Shown here in pieces: positions 5,684 through 7,687 of a stretch of DNA of 7,687 bases (the first letter of the stretch is position 1; each line of letters starts with the position of its first letter). The notes beneath the pieces are model-generated. The model had not been told where the DNA came from and did no database searches. It saw nothing but the letters and a program-made list of their open reading frames with translations. The stretch comes from JBMNOI01 sp050942995. GTDB lineage: Bacteria; Chloroflexota; Anaerolineae; UBA1429. Both the position numbers and the translations under genes were made by a program. Location of the stretch: the NCBI GenBank assembly GCA_050942995.1, contig JBMNOI010000157.1:1-7687 (forward strand), given 5' to 3'.

Positions 5684-7078
5684 TCAGGCAAAGCCCGCCT
5701 CTATCCACTCGTCCTCAAGGTCTTTTTGCCACCGCTCCGCAGCCTCTTTGGCCGTCATCGCATCGCGGTATACCTGCTCGCGATACTCCACAAACTTTTG
5801 GCTGGCAAAGCTCTGGATCGGACAGTGGGCGCTCTGGTATTTGTGCGTTGCCTCCTCCGCCGATCGGATGTAAAAGTCGAGCCCCGGGAACTTGGAGCCG
5901 TCGATCCCTTTGACATAATCCTTGAGGCCGGAAAGCCAGCCGATGGTGTCAAAGATAATGTCGCAGGCCGCTTTGCTCTGCAGGAACTCGATCACGGGGA
6001 ACGCGTTCAGTGCCTGGGGGCCGTCTTTGAACAGAGAGGTGACATGGCCGCCGTAGAACTGGATTTTGTCCCCTTTGCGAAAATCGGGCATCGGCCACCA
6101 GGTGGCCCGGTTGTACTGCGAGACTTCGGGTTTTTCGTGAAGCGTCTCTCCGGGGTGCCAGTATCCCTCTAGAATCATCGCCTGCACCTCGGCGTTATAG
6201 GCGCCGCCCCAGGTTCCCTGGCCTTCCACCGAGCGCAGCCCCTGCAGGTTATCGGGCCCCATGTGGCGATAGAACTCGGACATGACCTCCAGAGCCTCGA
6301 TCATCCGCTCGTGGTTTACATTGAATGTGCCCGTCTCGCTATCGAACCATGTAAAATCCCAGGCGTCGCCGAGGGCGAATCCATCGCCGCCCGGGCCGGT
6401 GCCGCCTTCGGCGTCGTACGGGTCGATGCCGAACTGGACCAGGTTGCCCGCCGAGTCGAACTTGGTAAGCTTTTCATGCCAGGTGAATAGCTCGGACCAT
6501 GTGGTGGGCGGATCGTCGGGGTCGAGCCCGGCTTCCTCTACCATGCGCGCGTTATAGTTCAACCCGCGACGGACAAAGCATTCGTGCGCGGGCACGCCAT
6601 AGACGGTTCCCTCGTACACTCCGTCGGCCCAGTTGCCCTCGAAGAACATATCCTCGCTGACCTTGGAGCTGGCCGATATGAAATCCTCCAGAGGAAGCAG
6701 TTTGCCGCCGATCATAAAGTCGCGCTGAGGCCCCAGGTCGCCCACATCACACGGTGTGCCGGCGGCCACAGCCGTACGCCCGGCATCACCACCGGCGCCG
6801 GTTTTGAATTCGAGGGTGATGTTGTTGCTCTCGATCTCTTTCCACTCATCGGTGGCGCGCCACGCCTCTTCACAGGCGGCCAGCTGATTCCAGAATACCC
6901 AGTACTGGATGGTGATGGAGGTTCCGGCAGGAGCGGGAGCCTGCCCCTCTGCCTGCGCCGGTTGGGCATCGGGTGACTCTGTGGCTTTGGGTGTACAGGC
7001 TGCCAACATGGTTCCCGCCGCCATCAAGGATGTGGCTCCCAGGAACTGACGCCGGCTCCATCTCTGTTCACTACGCAT
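5684..7078 (-). CDS. ABC transporter sugar-binding lipoprotein (family 1)
   Basis: This 464-residue extracytoplasmic solute-binding protein of the family-1 (CUT1) type captures the substrate and delivers it to the permeases encoded downstream. The N-terminus is a combined Tat and lipoprotein signal: SRRQFLG (residues 8-14) is a twin-arginine motif, a hydrophobic stretch follows, and the lipobox LAAC ends at Cys28, the probable lipidated residue. An A/P/Q/E-rich linker (about 29-52) precedes the mature domain, which opens with a beta strand ITIQYWVFW. The body is rich in Trp, Tyr and Asp, as usual for sugar binders, for example WDFTWFD and GGHVTS. The ATG at 7076-7078 has GAGGAGG seven bases upstream. 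Tat export implies folding before secretion. The ligand is unknown; the downstream dehydrogenases point to a sugar, sugar acid or polyol. It is the first gene of the transporter group. Confidence 0.93.
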   Translation of the reverse strand: MRSEQRWSRRQFLGATSLMAAGTMLAACTPKATESPDAQPAQAEGQAPAPAGTSITIQYWVFWNQLAACEEAWRATDEWKEIESNNITLEFKTGAGGDAGRTAVAAGTPCDVGDLGPQRDFMIGGKLLPLEDFISASSKVSEDMFFEGNWADGVYEGTVYGVPAHECFVRRGLNYNARMVEEAGLDPDDPPTTWSELFTWHEKLTKFDSAGNLVQFGIDPYDAEGGTGPGGDGFALGDAWDFTWFDSETGTFNVNHERMIEALEVMSEFYRHMGPDNLQGLRSVEGQGTWGGAYNAEVQAMILEGYWHPGETLHEKPEVSQYNRATWWPMPDFRKGDKIQFYGGHVTSLFKDGPQALNAFPVIEFLQSKAACDIIFDTIGWLSGLKDYVKGIDGSKFPGLDFYIRSAEEATHKYQSAHCPIQSFASQKFVEYREQVYRDAMTAKEAAERWQKDLEDEWIEAGFA

Positions 7079-7095
7079 ATCTTTTCCTCCTCATT

Positions 7096-7114
7096 GTTTC
7101 GATATGTGCGAAAC
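7096..7114. promoter_or_regulatory. Inverted repeat upstream of the binding-protein gene
   Basis: GTTTCG (7096-7101) and CGAAAC (7109-7114) form a perfect 6-bp inverted repeat with a 7-bp spacer, 17 bp before the ATG and just upstream of its ribosome site. It could be a repressor operator or a leader hairpin that affects translation. Its place in the leader suits regulation of the transporter genes, but no cognate regulator is in the window. Confidence 0.35.
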
Positions 7115-7229
7115 GCTCGGCCGACGCATCCACCCCACGATCTGTTTTCGGCTTTCACCTCCCTTCGAGCGCGACGGGTTTTGCAGAGGGGAGATGAACA
7201 ATGTGCCCTCGACCCGCCGATGATACGGG

Positions 7230-7258
7230 TTGACAGGATGGGGCGCCCGTGCTATTCT
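7230..7258 (+). promoter_or_regulatory. Plus-strand sigma-70 promoter
   Basis: A perfect TTGACA (7230-7235), a 17-bp spacer (7236-7252) and TATTCT (7253-7258, four of six) form a good promoter facing away from every gene in the window. Transcription would start near 7265 and meet a strong terminator at 7305-7339. No plus-strand protein gene follows, so the likely product is a short RNA. Confidence 0.5.
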
Positions 7259-7264
7259 TCCGTG

Positions 7265-7339
7265 GCGCGAAGGATGGACAGCACCCCTGTCTGTTCCGAG
7301 CCCTGGGCCCCAAGTTGCCGCTTGGGGCCCTTTTTCTTT
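7265..7339 (+). ncRNA. Candidate small antisense RNA, about 75 nt
   Basis: The interval lies between a consensus-like plus-strand promoter (7230-7258) and a textbook intrinsic terminator (7305-7339). The predicted transcript starts around 7263-7267, has a short hairpin GACAG/CTGTC (7277-7281/7287-7291), then the terminator stem and a U tract. No open frame with a ribosome site lies inside. It would be antisense to any transcript reading from the 7425-7687 permease gene toward the binding-protein gene. I do not recognise a known RNA family. The exact start is inferred. Confidence 0.4.
7305..7339 (+). terminator. Intrinsic terminator on the plus strand
   Basis: GGGCCCCAAG (7305-7314) pairs perfectly with CTTGGGGCCC (7321-7330) around the loop TTGCCG, followed directly by TTTTTCTTT (7331-7339). 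This is a strong intrinsic terminator for plus-strand transcription. On the minus strand the hairpin would form but is not followed by U residues, so it is at best a weak terminator for the 7425-7687 gene. Confidence 0.75.
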
Positions 7340-7358
7340 AGGCCGTATGCCCCGGTGT

Positions 7359-7397
7359 CCCTTTCCGAAGGAGGCGAATAGAGACCTTCGGAAGGGG
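7359..7397. terminator. 13-bp hairpin 27 nt past the partial permease stop
   Basis: CCCTTTCCGAAGG (7359-7371) pairs with CCTTCGGAAGGGG (7385-7397), with one T-G wobble and a 13-nt loop. In the plus direction it is followed by TTGTTTTA; in the minus direction there is no U tract and the wobble becomes an A-C mismatch. By position it is the likely 3' structure of the upstream transporter operon. By flanks it also serves plus-strand read-through past the 7305-7339 terminator. A bidirectional role is possible. Confidence 0.45.
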
Positions 7398-7424
7398 GTT
7401 GTTTTACGACTTGGTTCCGGGCGC

Positions 7425-7687
7425 TCAGTCGATTCCCTTGACACCGGTAATGACGATGCCCTGGATGAATCTGCGCTGCGCGATAAAGAACATGATCAGC
7501 ACCGGGATGAGGGCCACCACACTCATGGCCATCGTCTCGGGCATCTTTTGCGATTGCTGTGTCTGGAACAGGCGCAGCCCGATGGCGATGGTAAAGTTCT
7601 TGGGCTCGTTCAGATAGATCAACGGCTCCATAAAGTTGTTCCAGTTCCAGGCAAACGCCTGAATGGCGATGACGCCCAGCGCCGGTT
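7425..7687 (-). CDS. Sugar ABC permease, MalG type, partial (C-terminus)
   Basis: Only the last 87 or so codons are present; the gene continues past the right edge. The frame is open from the edge, reading PALGVIAIQAFAWNWNNF and then MEPLIYLNEPKNF, so the internal ATG at 7629-7631 is not the start. The NNFMEPLIYLN block, a final hydrophobic segment (SVVALIPVLIMFFIAQ) and the ending FIQGIVITGVKGID match the C-terminus of CUT1 MalG-type inner-membrane permeases, including the complete one at 3648-4571 (FIEGISLTGIKG). The EAA coupling motif would lie outside the window. It is the end of a second transporter operon next to the first, so two related uptake systems sit side by side; it is too diverged from the 3648-4571 protein to be a recent copy. 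Confidence 0.9.
   Translation of the reverse strand, partial: PALGVIAIQAFAWNWNNFMEPLIYLNEPKNFTIAIGLRLFQTQQSQKMPETMAMSVVALIPVLIMFFIAQRRFIQGIVITGVKGID

Larger units (their letters stand above)
7079..7424. other. Intergenic region between two transporter groups
   Basis: There is no convincing gene in these 346 bp. The stretch holds two hairpins (7305-7330 and 7359-7397), a plus-strand promoter (7230-7258) and an inverted repeat near the binding-protein start (7096-7114). I found no clear minus-strand promoter for the binding-protein gene. TATCAT at 7221-7226 matches the -10 consensus at five of six positions, but no -35 box stands at the right distance. Confidence 0.6.

Noticed and set aside
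7094..7381. Plus-strand frame of 95 codons across the intergenic region
   Set aside because: It lacks a ribosome site, starts inside the leader of the binding-protein gene, and runs through both the plus-strand promoter and the intrinsic terminator.
7425..7631. Reading the rightmost gene as a complete 68-codon protein
   Set aside because: The frame stays open to the window edge and the residues before that ATG continue the conserved permease sequence, so it is a partial gene.
1..7687. CRISPR arrays, tRNA or rRNA genes, insertion sequences, prophage or toxin-antitoxin genes
   Set aside because: I saw no regularly spaced repeats, no cloverleaf or rRNA-like sequence, no transposase or integrase-like protein, and no small gene pairs.

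Overview
This window is one face of a bacterial carbohydrate uptake and oxidation locus. Every gene I can support lies on the minus strand, so the natural reading direction is right to left. Base composition is moderately GC-rich and nearly all starts have strong AGGAGG-type ribosome sites. A Tat-exported lipoprotein binding protein with an A/P/Q-rich linker, CUT1-type permeases, and Gfo/Idh/MocA plus UDH-like SDR dehydrogenases are a combination I associate with Chloroflexota (Caldilinea/Litorilinea/Anaerolineae-like). That taxonomic guess is an inference, not shown by a marker gene.

Layout, in transcription order from the right edge. (1) 7687-7425: the C-terminal end of a MalG-type sugar permease, the last gene of a neighbouring ABC transporter operon. 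(2) 7424-7079: a 346-bp intergenic region. It holds two strong hairpins whose T-rich flanks face the plus strand, and a good plus-strand promoter (TTGACA, 17 bp, TATTCT) placed just ahead of the first hairpin. Together these could define an antisense small RNA of about 75 nt. (3) 7078-5684: solute-binding lipoprotein. (4) A 170-bp gap with a perfect 11-bp hairpin. (5) 5513-4587 and 4571-3648: MalF-type and MalG-type permeases, 15 bp apart. (6) A 132-bp gap with a plausible promoter and small palindromes. (7) 3515-2403: Gfo/Idh/MocA-type oxidoreductase in which the usual EKP motif reads NKT. (8) 2304-1420 and 1363-461: two tandem paralogous NAD-dependent extended SDRs, about three quarters identical by hand alignment. 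(9) 460-1: a non-coding region with an 18-bp hairpin 3' of the last gene, a second 11-bp hairpin, and a near-consensus leftward promoter (TTGACA, 18 bp, TATACT) that would drive a gene beyond the left edge.

Working model: the binding protein captures a sugar or sugar derivative outside the membrane, and the two permeases import it with an ATPase encoded elsewhere (none is in the window). The three NAD(P)-dependent enzymes then oxidise, epimerise or dehydrate it. The SDR pair resembles uronate dehydrogenase-like enzymes, so a uronic acid, sugar lactone or related polyol is a reasonable but unproven substrate class. The most notable points are the candidate antisense RNA, the patchwork conservation of the SDR pair (perfectly conserved DNA tracts between diverged ones), a 13-bp element repeated upstream of both SDR genes with a 9-bp core upstream of the Gfo gene, and the altered EKP motif. 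I see no CRISPR array, rRNA, tRNA, transposase or phage gene.
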